Positions 1 to 8,291 of a stretch of DNA of 48,006 nucleotides are shown here, piece by piece; the first letter of the stretch is position 1, and the number at the start of each line of letters is the position of its first letter. The stretch is taken from contig MFYT01000050.1 in assembly GCA_001789205.1 (NCBI GenBank), forward strand, positions 1 to 48,006, read 5' to 3'. The stretch is from Candidatus Raymondbacteria bacterium RIFOXYA2_FULL_49_16. Lineage in GTDB: Bacteria; Fibrobacterota; OXYB2-FULL-49-7; XYB2-FULL-49-35. The notes under the pieces are model-generated. The model saw only the letters and a program-made list of their open reading frames with translations. It made no database searches and had not been told where the DNA came from. Both the position numbers and the translations under genes were made by a program.

Positions 1-48
1 GGCCGTGATTTGTTCACGCGAACGCGTAAAATGATGATGATGAAATAG
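1..48 (+). CDS. possible 3' end of an upstream gene (partial)
   Basis: The frame is open from the first base to a TAG at 46-48. It reads GRDLFTRTRKMMMMK, a basic tail with four consecutive Met codons. Fifteen residues are too few to name a family, and the frame could be open by chance. It is kept only because the window begins inside it and a riboswitch leader follows about 110 bases later. Confidence 0.25.
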   Translation, partial: GRDLFTRTRKMMMMK

Positions 49-160
49 GGCTGTTGCCTTTGATGCGTATGTGTGCAAAAAAAATCTGTAAAAAGCTTGC
101 GCGTTTCTGAATTTAAATGTATCTTTTTTGCGTTCGATATTTGAAAAGTTTGTTTTTTCA

Positions 161-315
161 GGTTCCGTTGCGGATTGAAAGGGAATGCCGTGAAAACCGG
201 CAGCGATCCCGTCACTGTAACGGGCAATGACCTCGGCCATTTATGCCACTAGCCCGATTAATCCCGGGCCGGGAAGGCGGCCGCAGCGAGCCCGGAGCCA
301 GGAGACCTGCCTGAA
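161..315 (+). promoter_or_regulatory. cobalamin (AdoCbl) riboswitch
   Basis: The B12-box elements appear in the right order. There is a G-rich start with GGGAATGCCGTGAAAACCGG near 180-199, then CACTGTAACGGGC, then GCCACTAGCCC. GGGAAGGCGGCC is near 270, and the closing AGCCAGGAGACCTGCC ends near 312. Such aptamers bind adenosyl- or methylcobalamin and usually switch B12 genes off. All nine genes downstream concern cobamide salvage or uptake, which agrees. A hairpin with a T-rich tail at 366-393 is the likely expression platform. Bases 49-160 hold only the leader and presumably the promoter; I could not place a convincing -35/-10 pair there. Confidence 0.93.
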
Positions 316-345
316 AATTAAAAATCCTTCGCGGAAAGGTTGCGC

Positions 346-1182
346 ATGCAGTCCGACCATCATGTGCCGTCCGAAGGGACGGCATTTTTATTTAAAAACA
401 TTTTCCCTTTTTCTCTTTCTGTCCCGTCGTATATTTATCCAGCGGGAATAAAAGAAAATATTTTATTGCTCAAGGACATGGTCGATGAGATCGAGCTTGT
501 ATTGTTTGAGAGTTATGACGCGTCCAACATTCCCACACCATCTGATATTCGTGAGTTCAAGGATATTGCAACAGACGCGGGTATCAGGTTCAATGTGCAT
601 CTGCCGCTCGATGCTGATCTTGCCCATCCTGAAGAAGGGCCGCGCAGACACGCTCTGGACACGGTAAACGAAATCATTCATTCCACCTGGCCGCTTGATC
701 CTACAACATACACACTGCATATAAACAAACCTGAAAAACAGGAGCACGCACAGTGGCTCGACACTGTTCAGGAATCACTCATGCATGTTCAATGCCCTTC
801 TCGGCTTGTGTCAATCGAAAATCTGAATTACGATCTTATTGAGATAGGGCCCGTTATCGAATCCATGGATTTTTCTGTCTGTATGGATATAGGCCATCTT
901 ATTGTCGATAAATATGATATAGCTTCATTCTTCAACCATTTTCGAGACAGACTTACCACCATTCATCTTCACGGTGTTGATGAAAACGGCAAAGATCATT
1001 TACCATTAAACGTGCTGCCTGAAGAAACATTGTTCACAATTGGCGAAACTATTCTTGAGCATGATTTCAAAGGGACATTGTCCATTGAAGTCTTCAGCTA
1101 CGACCATCTCATGGCATCGGGTGGAATACTTGCCTGGAAAGCGTTGAAGAATTTTACCATGCGGCCCCAACAAGGATTTTAA
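346..1182 (+). CDS. cbiR: CbiR-like cobamide-remodelling phosphodiesterase (AP-endonuclease/xylose-isomerase-type TIM barrel)
   Basis: The protein is a sugar-phosphate-isomerase-like TIM barrel of about 279 residues. Barrel strands carrying typical metal-site residues are visible: VDEIELVLFES, FNVHLP, TLHIN, SIENLNYD, CMDIGHL, TIHLHGV and LSIEVF. CbiR enzymes of this fold, described in Akkermansia, cut the nucleotide loop of cobamides. The resulting cobinamide-phosphate can be rebuilt with a preferred lower ligand. Position right after a B12 riboswitch and 2 bases before cobU supports that role over a generic sugar isomerase. The start is uncertain. ATG 346 has GGAAAGG six bases upstream, but the riboswitch terminator then falls within codons 7-16, and homology seems to begin only near 400 (FPFSLSVPSYIYP). 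TTG 340 and GTG 364 are alternatives. Confidence 0.8.
   Translation: MQSDHHVPSEGTAFLFKNIFPFSLSVPSYIYPAGIKENILLLKDMVDEIELVLFESYDASNIPTPSDIREFKDIATDAGIRFNVHLPLDADLAHPEEGPRRHALDTVNEIIHSTWPLDPTTYTLHINKPEKQEHAQWLDTVQESLMHVQCPSRLVSIENLNYDLIEIGPVIESMDFSVCMDIGHLIVDKYDIASFFNHFRDRLTTIHLHGVDENGKDHLPLNVLPEETLFTIGETILEHDFKGTLSIEVFSYDHLMASGGILAWKALKNFTMRPQQGF
366..393 (+). terminator. probable riboswitch-controlled intrinsic terminator
   Basis: GCCGTCC at 366-372 pairs perfectly with GGACGGC at 377-383 across a GAAG loop, and ATTTTTATTT follows. This is a compact intrinsic terminator 50 bases after the B12 aptamer, where an expression platform is expected. It lies inside the open frame of the first gene, which makes that gene's start uncertain. 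Whether it acts at transcription or through the ribosome site cannot be told from sequence. Confidence 0.65.
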
Positions 1183-1184
1183 TA

Positions 1185-1709
1185 ATGGCAAAAATTATTC
1201 TGGTTACCGGAGCATGCAGGAGCGGAAAATCAGCTTTTGCCCAAACCAAGGCCGCGGCCTTTGGTGAAAAGGCTGTTTTTGTGGCAACAGCTGAAGCAAT
1301 TGATGGTGAGATGGCTGAAAGAATCGCAAAGCATAAACAAAACCGGAATCCCAATTGGGAAGTACTGGAAGCGCCTGTTGAAATTGGTTTGGCAGTTGGA
1401 TCAGCACTTACTCACGTGCCTATTGTAATTGTCGATTGTATAACTATTTGGGTGGCGAATCTCATGCATTACAGCAGTGTTTTTAATGAGGAAAAGGCAG
1501 CATCTGTTGCAGAGGAACTGGTTAAAACTCTGTCCCAGGTTGAGGGTTCGGTTATTTTTGTTACCAATGAAGTAGGGTGGGGAATTGTTCCCGCAGACCC
1601 TCAGACCCGTCTGTACAGGGACTGCGCAGGACGTATAAACCAGATTATCGCAAATGCTGCTGATGAGGTATACATGTGTGTCTGCGGTATTGCGCAGAAA
1701 ATAAAATAA
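1185..1709 (+). CDS. cobU: bifunctional adenosylcobinamide kinase / adenosylcobinamide-phosphate guanylyltransferase
   Basis: CobU phosphorylates adenosylcobinamide and transfers GMP to it, giving AdoCbi-GDP, the activated corrin for nucleotide-loop assembly in the cytoplasm. The 174-residue length is normal for the family. A P-loop GACRSGKS lies at residues 9-16. The conserved RIAKHKQNR segment contains His50, which matches the guanylylated histidine of CobU. The VDCITIWVANL strand follows the family pattern. The gene begins 2 bases after the CbiR stop and ends 9 bases before cobT, so it is part of the riboswitch operon. Its substrate would be cobinamide taken up from outside or released by CbiR; no corrin-ring biosynthesis gene is in the window. 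Confidence 0.95.
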   Translation: MAKIILVTGACRSGKSAFAQTKAAAFGEKAVFVATAEAIDGEMAERIAKHKQNRNPNWEVLEAPVEIGLAVGSALTHVPIVIVDCITIWVANLMHYSSVFNEEKAASVAEELVKTLSQVEGSVIFVTNEVGWGIVPADPQTRLYRDCAGRINQIIANAADEVYMCVCGIAQKIK

Positions 1710-1718
1710 GGGCAAAAA

Positions 1719-2771
1719 ATGATTAAAAAAACCATTGAGAACATATCTGAGCCCAACCAGGCCGCCATTGCACTGGCGAAAAAGCGCAGCCAGGAGCTTC
1801 TGACCCCTTTACGCGCATTGGGCGAATTACTGACAATAGCTGAAAAAGTCGCGGGAATTACAGGGACTTTAAACGCTGATCTTTCGCGTAAAGCCATTGC
1901 AGTCATGGCTGGTGACCATGGAGTGACAGCAGAGGGCGTGAGCGCCTATCCAAGCGACATCACGGGCCTCATGGTGCAGAGCTTTGTGAAGGGCATGGCA
2001 GCCATCAATTCATTGGCAAAGAGCGGGAATATTGACGTCAAGGTCATTGACATGGGATGTAAGGCTGATTTCTCGGCCCTGGCAGCAACAGGTGCGATTA
2101 TTGATAAAAAAGTGAAATCAGGCACGGACAACTTTGCGCAAGGACCTGCCATGAGCCAGAAAGAGGCGCAGCGGTCAGTGGAAAATGGCATTTCCATAGC
2201 ACAATTGCTCATAGACCAGGGATACACTTTCATTGGCACAGGCGATATGGGTATTGGTAATACGACCCCATCAACGGCAATTGCCGCAACAGTGTCGGGA
2301 AAGCCTGTTCGCGAGATAACCGGCAAAGGAGCAGGCCTCGATGATGCTGGTTTGCAGAAAAAAATTGCCATTATCGAAAAGGCGCTGCTTCTGAACAAAC
2401 CCGACCCTGCGCAGGGCATGGAGCTGTTGGCAAAGATGGGCGGTTTTGAAATCGGCGGCATTGCGGGAGTTGTTTTAGGATGCGCTGCACACAAGATACC
2501 TGTTGTCATTGATGGCGTCATTTCAACAGCAGGCGCCTGCATTGCCTATCTGCTTTGTCCGCGCGTCAAAGAGTATATGTTCGTTGCCCATGAATCGGAA
2601 GAAAAAGCGCAAAGGGCAATGCTCGAATTCATGGGTTTGCAGTCAATGCTCAATTTTCATATGAGGCTGGGAGAGGGGAGCGGTTGCGCACTGGCAATGC
2701 CTATTATCGAAGCAGCAATCAAAGTACATGGGACCATGGCCACTTTTGCCGATGCAGGGATTGCGCAATGA
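1719..2771 (+). CDS. cobT: nicotinate-nucleotide--dimethylbenzimidazole phosphoribosyltransferase
   Basis: CobT moves phosphoribose from nicotinate mononucleotide to a lower-ligand base, giving alpha-ribazole phosphate. The 350 residues match the usual length. Family blocks are clear: MAGDHGVTAEGVSAYPSDIT, GTGDMGIGNTTPSTAIAA, and RLGEGSGCALAMPIIEAA near the C-terminus with the catalytic Glu at about 319. A start at ATG 1719 follows the weak purine-rich AAGGGCAAAAA. The stop overlaps the cobS start in an ATGA, which implies translational coupling. No bluB or cobC is nearby, so the base and the phosphatase step must come from elsewhere. Confidence 0.96.
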   Translation: MIKKTIENISEPNQAAIALAKKRSQELLTPLRALGELLTIAEKVAGITGTLNADLSRKAIAVMAGDHGVTAEGVSAYPSDITGLMVQSFVKGMAAINSLAKSGNIDVKVIDMGCKADFSALAATGAIIDKKVKSGTDNFAQGPAMSQKEAQRSVENGISIAQLLIDQGYTFIGTGDMGIGNTTPSTAIAATVSGKPVREITGKGAGLDDAGLQKKIAIIEKALLLNKPDPAQGMELLAKMGGFEIGGIAGVVLGCAAHKIPVVIDGVISTAGACIAYLLCPRVKEYMFVAHESEEKAQRAMLEFMGLQSMLNFHMRLGEGSGCALAMPIIEAAIKVHGTMATFADAGIAQ

Positions 2772-3502
2772 GTAGTGTTTTACGCGCCTTTTTTACTGCC
2801 ATTGCCTTTTGCACCATTATTCCGATTCCAGGGTTTCTGCAGGAGAAAAACCGGTCGCTTTTCATGTTGTATTTGCCTATTGCAGGACTTAGTATCGGAA
2901 CACTTGTTTCTTTGGTTGCCTATGCGTCTCTGCTTTTTGCAGGTCCTTTTGTTGGTGCGTTTCTCAGCCTGCTCTTTTATTGTGTTTTGACCGGCTGTCT
3001 GCACCTGGATGGCTTGGCTGACTGCGCTGATGGTTTTTATGGGAAAAAACCGCGCGAAAGAGTACTTGAGATCATGAAAGATTCCCGTATCGGCGTCATG
3101 GGAGGTGTGGCCATTGGGATGGCGCTCTTGGGCCGTTTTGCGGTTTTTTCCACCTTAAAGGTGGATTCTTTGATTAATGCGCTGCCCTTCTGCTGTATGC
3201 TGTCGCGGTCGCTTCCTCTTGTTTTTCCTCTGGTTGCGGACTATGCACGGCAAGAGGGAATATTGGCGTGTACGCCTCTGCCCGCACGGCTTGCTCTTTT
3301 TATCGCAGCCTTTATCTGCGCAGGAACTGTGTGCGCGTTTTTTCCCCTGCCTGGTGCTATTGCCCTGGCAAGCGGTATTGGGTTCATTTTCTACTGCAGA
3401 CACAAGATCAGCGGCTATACAGGCGATTGCATGGGTGCGGTCATTGAAATAAGCGAGATTGTTTTCCTGATAATGTTTCTGATTGTGGAACGCCATGGAT
3501 AA
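2768..3502 (+). CDS. cobS: adenosylcobinamide-GDP ribazoletransferase (cobalamin synthase)
   Basis: CobS is the inner-membrane enzyme that joins AdoCbi-GDP to alpha-ribazole (phosphate), completing the cobamide. The 244-residue product is very hydrophobic with several membrane segments. It carries the signature HLDGLADCADG at about residues 79-89, followed by KDSRIGVMGG. The frame is open further upstream, but the start was set at ATG 2768. That start overlaps the cobT stop by ATGA and gives the family's usual N-terminus. The end overlaps the next gene's ATG at 3495 by eight bases. Confidence 0.94.
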   Translation: MSSVLRAFFTAIAFCTIIPIPGFLQEKNRSLFMLYLPIAGLSIGTLVSLVAYASLLFAGPFVGAFLSLLFYCVLTGCLHLDGLADCADGFYGKKPRERVLEIMKDSRIGVMGGVAIGMALLGRFAVFSTLKVDSLINALPFCCMLSRSLPLVFPLVADYARQEGILACTPLPARLALFIAAFICAGTVCAFFPLPGAIALASGIGFIFYCRHKISGYTGDCMGAVIEISEIVFLIMFLIVERHG

Positions 3503-5531
3503 TTGCAGAATAAAAAGACCGGGATTTGCCGTTATGGTCGCTTTGGCGTTTTGCCCGCTTTTTGCGCAGGTTGATTCAAATTATGAGATCACCGTAATTG
3601 GAAAACGTGACCTGCGGGAATTGACTTCAGCCACGGTAACGGTCATCAACAAAGAGCAGTTCCAAGGCAGCAGCGCAACTCTGAACGAGGTCATTGATGA
3701 GCAGGCAGGCATCAAAGTGCAGCGCATGGGCGGGCTTGGTGAATATTCGCCGGTGAGCATCAGGGGTTCGACTGCGGAGCAGGTGAAGGTCTATATGGAC
3801 GGCATACCATTGAATTCAGCGAGCGGCAGTCTCGTGGATCTTTCGAAGATCCCTTTGTCGCAGGTGGAACGCATTGAAATATACAAGGGCAGTATTCCAT
3901 CCTGTTTTCAGGGGGGAAATGGCAGCGCCGGCGTCATCAACATCATTACTGCTGAGGCAAAGACCCGGTTTGTCTCTGCCCAGGCAGGTGGTGGAAGCTT
4001 TGGCACCCGTTCTATTGGCGCTGCTGCTTCGCGGTTAGTGGGACCGGTTCGTCTGCTCACAGCCATCGACTACCAGCATTCTGCCAATGATTACGAGTGG
4101 CTCGATGACCGCGGCACAACCCTGGGCCGCAATCCGGAGCGCGACGATACCCTGCGCATTATGGAGAACAATGATTTTACCTCGTACAATGGCCTTCTCA
4201 AGGCTTCGTGGCAGCCCTTTCCCATGGACAGGTTGGAGGCTGTTGTGTCAGCGAATATGTACAACAAAGGTTTCTTTTCAACCCTGCAGGCGCCACCCTT
4301 CCGTTCACGATCCGAGAACAACAGGAATTCAGCCCAGGCCTCATGGAACCATGTTGGCCAGGCATACTCGCTCTCTCTCGAAGGTAGCGTTCGTTCAATG
4401 CGCAACGATGTACACGACCCAGATGGCAATCTTTTCTATGCTCCCCGGGATATAAAAGAAAACAGCCGGGCCTATGGTGCAAAGGCGGGAATCGGTTTTG
4501 TCCAGACCCAACAGGCATTTCTCGACCTGCTTTTTACTGGCGAACGGGAACGATACTGGGAGCAGGAAGTCGGTTCTGCTGCGGTGACGCGGCCGAATGC
4601 CGAACGCACCAGCGCTGCTTTCTCAATCAGCCAGACCCTATATCTGTTTGCGGAGAAATTGTCATTGAACGGTTCGTATACTGCTGATATGCGCATTTCG
4701 CGCGCTGATTCCATTGATTTCAGCAGACAATGGCATGCCACCACAGGATCCGGCCGGATTATGAAGAGTTATTCAAACTGGACCGTGGGAGCAAAGGCGC
4801 GACTGCCCTTTGGTTTTGCGCTCAAGGCAAATACAGGCACGTATTACCGCGTACCCGATTTTTTCGAACTGTACGGAAGCAATGCTTTTTTTATAGGTAA
4901 TGCTTACCTTCGGCCTGAAACAAGCCGGAATACGGATGTTACTCTTTTATTCAACAGGTGTCTGCCATGGAAGTCAGAGCTCTCGACAGCCCTTTCAGCA
5001 TTTTACAATACAATGGATGACCAGATTATCTACCGAATGTATGCGCATAATGTAAGCAAACCGGTCAATTTTGGTGATGTAGTCATTCGGGGCATTGAAC
5101 ACGAATTGGTCCTCAAACGCACAACCGTGAGTGCGGGAAACCAGCTTACACTCATGGTCTCCGAAATAATACGCACTGAGGCTGATCAATCCCTCTGTGT
5201 TGGGAAGGAACGGTCGTATCTGCCGCGGGTAAAAGAGAACGCCTATGTACGCTGGCGTTTTCATTCCCATGCTGAAGCTGGTTATGACCTCAATTTCCGA
5301 TCAGAATATTTCAAGAGTGAATACAATTCCGCAATTGTGCCGTTAACCCTGACGCATGACCTTACGCTCCGGGGTTTTCTCCTTGGCGATCAGATAAAAA
5401 TCACCGCTGAGATAAAGAACATAACTGATGAAACAATCCACGATGTTGAGGCTTTTCCTCTTCCGGGCAGGGCCTTTTATCTGACAACCATGGTTCAATT
5501 ACATGTTTCAACAAATAAAAAGGAGTTTTAA
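3495..5531 (+). CDS. btuB: TonB-dependent outer-membrane receptor, BtuB-like cobamide transporter
   Basis: The 678-residue protein has a signal peptide ending near FAQ. A TonB-box-like segment, YEITVIGKRD, comes next. A plug domain then includes VSIRGSTAEQVKVYMDGIPL, VERIEIYKGSIPS and GVINIIT. A long beta-barrel ends in Phe, as usual for outer-membrane barrels. TonB-dependent receptors import large or scarce ligands. Membership in a B12-riboswitch operon between cobS and btuFDC makes cobamides the likely cargo. ATG 3495 was preferred to the upstream TTG 3483 because it gives a clean signal peptide. The next gene starts at the base after the stop. Confidence 0.9.
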   Translation: MDNCRIKRPGFAVMVALAFCPLFAQVDSNYEITVIGKRDLRELTSATVTVINKEQFQGSSATLNEVIDEQAGIKVQRMGGLGEYSPVSIRGSTAEQVKVYMDGIPLNSASGSLVDLSKIPLSQVERIEIYKGSIPSCFQGGNGSAGVINIITAEAKTRFVSAQAGGGSFGTRSIGAAASRLVGPVRLLTAIDYQHSANDYEWLDDRGTTLGRNPERDDTLRIMENNDFTSYNGLLKASWQPFPMDRLEAVVSANMYNKGFFSTLQAPPFRSRSENNRNSAQASWNHVGQAYSLSLEGSVRSMRNDVHDPDGNLFYAPRDIKENSRAYGAKAGIGFVQTQQAFLDLLFTGERERYWEQEVGSAAVTRPNAERTSAAFSISQTLYLFAEKLSLNGSYTADMRISRADSIDFSRQWHATTGSGRIMKSYSNWTVGAKARLPFGFALKANTGTYYRVPDFFELYGSNAFFIGNAYLRPETSRNTDVTLLFNRCLPWKSELSTALSAFYNTMDDQIIYRMYAHNVSKPVNFGDVVIRGIEHELVLKRTTVSAGNQLTLMVSEIIRTEADQSLCVGKERSYLPRVKENAYVRWRFHSHAEAGYDLNFRSEYFKSEYNSAIVPLTLTHDLTLRGFLLGDQIKITAEIKNITDETIHDVEAFPLPGRAFYLTTMVQLHVSTNKKEF

Positions 5532-6659
5532 ATGAGAATGTTTGCAGCAACGCTTGTGGCAGCGATGCTTTTCGCACATTGTGCAAAGGATGCGCCAACT
5601 GCGCCGGAAAAAAAGATACCGGTAGCGGATACGACAACCGCGGATACCGCAACTCACATTGCTTTTACCACGTCGGTTGCTTTTACGGAAGGCGATCTGG
5701 GGTATCTGGGCGAAGATGCGGATACGTGCACGGGGGGAGGCATAGGTCTATCTGGCGATGCAGCGGTGTTTTCTTATCAGAACGCACTCTATGTTATTGA
5801 CAGGACCAACAGCGTGCTTACCAGACTCGAAGGCGGGGTTGATACACCCAACGTTGCGTATCAATCAAATGTGGGAACCGGGTCAAACCCTAAGAACATT
5901 CTTTTCATCTCTTCCACCAAGGCCTACATCACCCGTTACAACATCGCGAGCCTGTTGATTATTAATCTTGAGACAGGGGATTCAACCGGTCATATTTCCC
6001 TTGCACCCTATGTTGCTTTTGCCGGCACAGACTCGGCAAAAACAGCCCCACAGATGGATGCTGGCTGCATTGTTGCCGGCAAAGTCTACATTGCCTGTCA
6101 ACGTCTTGATCCGGACGCCTGGTTCGCTATTGCCGATACCTCTCTGGTCCTGGTCATTAATGGATCTACCAATGCTGTTGAAAAAGCCATACGTCTGAGC
6201 CTCAGGAATCCCGTGGACATGAAGGCGCACGGAGGGAAGCTCTATGTTTCATGTGTAGGTGCATATGGTATAAACGACGGCGGCATTGAAGTCATTAATC
6301 TCGCCACAGGGGCTAGCGAAGGAGTCATTATCGACGAAGCTGGTTTTTATGGTGATATGACCAATTTTATTCTTTCAGGTTCCAGGGGATTCATGATGGC
6401 GGGCGCAATGGTTGGTGGTGAATATCTGACAAAGATAGTACCCTTTGATTTGTCAGACTCAACTGTTGATGCTGCACTTTCGTATATTTCAGATGGTTTT
6501 GGCGGTCTTGCCACTGACAACGAATATGTGTATGTTGGTGAGCGGGGAGGATCGACCCCGGGCATTGTGGTCATTGACCCAGTAACAGGAGTAAAAGTAA
6601 AGGGTCCGATTGCAACCGGTATGGCGCCCTATAGCTTGGCCCTGTGGACAGTACAATAA
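5532..6659 (+). CDS. YncE-like beta-propeller lipoprotein, possible BtuG-type cobamide-binding partner of BtuB
   Basis: The 375-residue product has a lipoprotein signal, LFAHC, with Cys at about 17. A Pro/Thr-rich linker follows, then repeated beta-blade units such as NALYVIDRTN, KAYITRYNIASLLIINLETG, GKVYIACQR and EYVYVGERGGSTPGIVVIDP. These are YncE/NHL-style repeats, probably six or seven blades. In Bacteroides, the surface lipoprotein BtuG is a seven-bladed propeller that captures B12 and passes it to BtuB. This gene starts directly after the btuB stop in the same riboswitch operon. A BtuG-like role is therefore a good inference, but sequence similarity to BtuG itself was not tested. The lipid anchor is clear; surface exposure is assumed. 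Confidence 0.72.
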   Translation: MRMFAATLVAAMLFAHCAKDAPTAPEKKIPVADTTTADTATHIAFTTSVAFTEGDLGYLGEDADTCTGGGIGLSGDAAVFSYQNALYVIDRTNSVLTRLEGGVDTPNVAYQSNVGTGSNPKNILFISSTKAYITRYNIASLLIINLETGDSTGHISLAPYVAFAGTDSAKTAPQMDAGCIVAGKVYIACQRLDPDAWFAIADTSLVLVINGSTNAVEKAIRLSLRNPVDMKAHGGKLYVSCVGAYGINDGGIEVINLATGASEGVIIDEAGFYGDMTNFILSGSRGFMMAGAMVGGEYLTKIVPFDLSDSTVDAALSYISDGFGGLATDNEYVYVGERGGSTPGIVVIDPVTGVKVKGPIATGMAPYSLALWTVQ

Positions 6660-6663
6660 ATAC

Positions 6664-7506
6664 ATGAAATATATTATTGCAGTTTTGGTATGTTGTCTGG
6701 TTCTTGCATCATGCGGCATTATTGGAAAACAAAAAAAACAGGGCCAGGGAATTGTTTCCCTTATTCCCAGCGCCACTGAGATTATATGCGCCCTTGGACA
6801 CGAGGCTGACCTCACAGGCGTGACTACCTATTGCACCTATCCTCCTGAGGCAATTGCCAGGATAACAAAGGTGGGCGATTGCATTAATCCGAACCTTGAA
6901 GCCATTGTACGGCTGCGTCCCGCGTATGTTTTTGCCGGTGATATGCAGAAGGAGGTGGCTTCGAAACTCAGGGGGCTTGGCCTGCGGACTGTTGTGCTGC
7001 CCGAACAGCGGCTCGATGATATCTATGCCTCAATCACTGAAATTGGCCGCCTCCTGGGATGCCCTGAACGCGCCACTGCACTGGTACGTTCTGTCCGTGA
7101 TTCGCTTATGGCGCTTGCCAACAAACAGCCTGGAGAAAAGAAAAAGCGGGTCCTTCTTGTGGTTGGCAGGGACAGCGATAATCTGACCAATATTTTCACT
7201 GTCAATCGGAATACCTTTCTTTCCGAACTCCTGGATATTGCTGGTGGCGAATCCGTGTTCGACGATGCTGCCATGGTGTGGGCCAGTATTTCAGTCGAAG
7301 AGATCATCAGGCGCAATCCAGAGTATGTCATAGAATTGACCTCTGACAGCATGGGAACAGCGCTCTGGCAGCGGCTCGGAAGCGTTTCCGCGGTCAAACA
7401 GAACCATGTGCATGCCCTGACCAGCGATTTTGTCTTTATTCCCGGGCCGCGGGTGGTGGAAACCGCCCGTCTGTTGCAGGAGATCCTTTGCAGGGGAGAG
7501 CAATGA
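6664..7506 (+). CDS. btuF: cobamide ABC transporter substrate-binding lipoprotein, BtuF-like
   Basis: This is a class III helical-backbone binding protein of 280 residues. It opens with a lipoprotein signal peptide, CLVLASC. The GIVSLIPSATEIICALG and GVTTYCTYP segments are typical of BtuF/FepB proteins. NPNLEAIVRLRPAYVF and the C-terminal IPGPRVVETARLL also match. It would deliver cobamides in the periplasm to the BtuCD pump. Most proteobacterial BtuF proteins are soluble, so the lipobox is a difference. ATG 6664 was chosen because the open frame upstream overlaps the previous gene and lacks a signal peptide. The stop overlaps the btuD start. Confidence 0.9.
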   Translation: MKYIIAVLVCCLVLASCGIIGKQKKQGQGIVSLIPSATEIICALGHEADLTGVTTYCTYPPEAIARITKVGDCINPNLEAIVRLRPAYVFAGDMQKEVASKLRGLGLRTVVLPEQRLDDIYASITEIGRLLGCPERATALVRSVRDSLMALANKQPGEKKKRVLLVVGRDSDNLTNIFTVNRNTFLSELLDIAGGESVFDDAAMVWASISVEEIIRRNPEYVIELTSDSMGTALWQRLGSVSAVKQNHVHALTSDFVFIPGPRVVETARLLQEILCRGEQ

Positions 7507-8291
7507 TTCGCGCCAAGGACATTTCATTTTCATACAATGGCAAGCCACTGCTCAATATGCTCAATCTGACCGTGGGAGAGGGAGAACTGCATTGCATCAT
7601 CGGGCCGAACGGCGCTGGAAAATCGACCCTCCTGCGTCTTATCGGCGGCCTGCTCGAACCCAGCGCCGGAGAGATCGCTTTAAACAGCGTGCCCATACGT
7701 TCGCTCTCCTTTGATGAGCGGGCCAAAACCATTTCTTTTGTGTTCCAGGAAAATTATACCGGGTTTCCCTTTACCGTGTATGAAGTTGTGCTTCTGGGCC
7801 GCCACCCGCGCCAGGACTCATTTTTATTTGATTCAGACGAGGACCGCGCCATTGCGGACGAGATGCTTTATCTGCTGGGAATTTACCAGTTCCGCCATAG
7901 GCTTTTCCGCACCCTGAGCGGCGGGGAGAAGCAGCGCGTGGCAATTGCCGCTGCGCTTGTGCAAAAAACCCCGATAATTCTCTTTGACGAGCCAACAGCT
8001 TACACTGATATCCGGTACCAGACCGAAATCTACCGCCTTATTCATGACATTACCCGTCAGCAGAATCTTACCTCCCTGGTAGTCACCCACGACATAAATC
8101 TTGCGTCATTGTACTGTGACAGGGTTTCAGTGCTCCATGACGGAAAAATTACCGCCTCGGGCAAGCCTGCCGAGGTCTTGACCGAGGCATTACTCTACCA
8201 GACCTATGGCTTGGGGGTAAAAATCGTCCGCCATCCTCTTGCCGATGTCCCTGTGGTCATCCCCATCAGGGAAGGGGATAACAATGCATAA
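7503..8291 (+). CDS. btuD: cobamide ABC transporter ATP-binding protein, BtuD/FecE-like
   Basis: This is the ATPase of the importer. Walker A GPNGAGKS is at residues 34-41, the signature LSGGEKQR at 138-145 and Walker B IILFDEPTA at about 158-166. A VTHDINLA switch histidine follows. Length (262) and the FYxxFPFTVYEVVLLGR-like region fit the iron-siderophore/B12 subfamily. ATG 7503 overlaps the btuF stop (ATGA). The stop overlaps btuC by eight bases, so subunits F, D and C should be made together. Confidence 0.93.
   Translation: MIRAKDISFSYNGKPLLNMLNLTVGEGELHCIIGPNGAGKSTLLRLIGGLLEPSAGEIALNSVPIRSLSFDERAKTISFVFQENYTGFPFTVYEVVLLGRHPRQDSFLFDSDEDRAIADEMLYLLGIYQFRHRLFRTLSGGEKQRVAIAAALVQKTPIILFDEPTAYTDIRYQTEIYRLIHDITRQQNLTSLVVTHDINLASLYCDRVSVLHDGKITASGKPAEVLTEALLYQTYGLGVKIVRHPLADVPVVIPIREGDNNA

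Noticed and set aside
227-451. Plus-strand 74-codon frame across the riboswitch and terminator
   Set aside because: It begins inside the aptamer and its composition follows RNA structure, not coding; it also overlaps the cbiR frame.
1946-2542. Long minus-strand frame opposite cobT
   Set aside because: It mirrors the strongly conserved cobT frame, has no ribosome site and matches no family; long shadows like this are usual for this codon usage.
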